DNA from: Actinomycetes bacterium
GTDB taxonomy: Bacteria > Actinomycetota > Acidimicrobiia > Acidimicrobiales > UBA8190
DNA length: 13,345 bases
Assembly (NCBI GenBank): GCA_021798135.1
Contig: JAJZYI010000057.1
Coordinates: 1-13,345, forward strand
Direction: 5' to 3'
The position numbers and the translations under genes are program-made. The notes below the pieces were generated by a model. The model did not search any database and had not been told where the DNA came from. It worked only from the letters and a program-made list of their open reading frames with translations. Below are positions 13,160-13,345 of this stretch, piece by piece (positions within the stretch are counted from its first letter, which is position 1; every line of letters starts with the position of its first letter).

Positions 13160-13345
13160 GTGCTGACCCGGCTCGAGCGGCGAGCGCTCGACGCGCTGGC
13201 CGACGCGCTGGTCCCGGCCGGAGGCGCCGTGCCCCAGGGCGCGCTCGACGTCGGGGTCCCCGCCGAGATCGACCGCTGGCTGGGTCGCTTCGACCCGATG
13301 AGCCGCCGCACGGTGCGGGCCATGCTCGTGGGCCTCGAGCTCAGC
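13160..13345 (+). CDS. partial gene, gluconate 2-dehydrogenase subunit 3 / GMC-oxidoreductase N-terminal-like
   Basis: The first 62 codons run off the window. The sequence starts VLTRLERRALDALADALVPAGG, then GVPAEIDRWLGRFDP and RRTVRAMLVGLEL. This pattern is common in short alpha-helical modules found as gluconate 2-dehydrogenase subunit 3 or fused before FAD-dependent GMC oxidoreductases. The GTG at 13160 is chosen because the earlier GTG at 13140 runs into a stop after 8 codons. Family assignment rests on a short segment. Confidence 0.55.
   Translation, partial: MLTRLERRALDALADALVPAGGAVPQGALDVGVPAEIDRWLGRFDPMSRRTVRAMLVGLELS

Overview
The window is high-GC DNA from an actinobacterium. The evidence is GTG starts, GC-rich third codon positions, TAGGCT-type -10 boxes lying 6-7 bases before start codons (leaderless transcripts), and a tRNA-Leu gene with no encoded CCA. 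Acidimicrobiia or a relative is plausible, but this is inferred from style and not proven.

Left part (1-4450): tRNA-Leu(GAG) is followed by a run of small toxin-antitoxin (TA) or defence cassettes. A repeat pairs a palindrome (AGTCGC-CAATCT-GCGACT) with a copy of the tRNA-Leu 3' end and its downstream flank. It occurs at 893, 2891 and 3721, always in the same orientation; the tRNA itself carries the 3'-end part at 88-110. The segments between copies hold (1) a DUF2283 protein and a putative nuclease toxin, (2) an HNH endonuclease divergent from an XRE-MNT/HEPN pair whose HEPN toxin is frameshifted, (3) a VapB/VapC pair, and (4) a DUF1778-GNAT (TacA/TacT-type) pair that has collapsed into one fused ORF. 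I read this as serial integration of TA cassettes at the tRNA-Leu 3' end. No recombinase gene is in the window.

Middle part (4450-7430): a degraded stretch. It holds an amino-acid permease reduced to two or three joined pieces, an intact cold-shock protein with a strong terminator hairpin, a small basic SHOCT-like protein, and an acyl-CoA desaturase that has lost its C-terminal part and carries an in-frame 45-bp duplication of its second histidine box. A 15-bp minisatellite follows.

Right part (7430-13345): ordinary chromosomal metabolism. It contains a DMT/EamA-like membrane transporter ending in 26-bp tandem repeats, a 918-residue NarG/DMSO-reductase type II-like molybdopterin oxidoreductase with no visible partner subunits, a convergent aldo/keto reductase plus metal-binding cupin operon, and the start of a gene resembling the gluconate 2-dehydrogenase subunit 3/GMC oxidoreductase N-terminal domain, which runs off the window.
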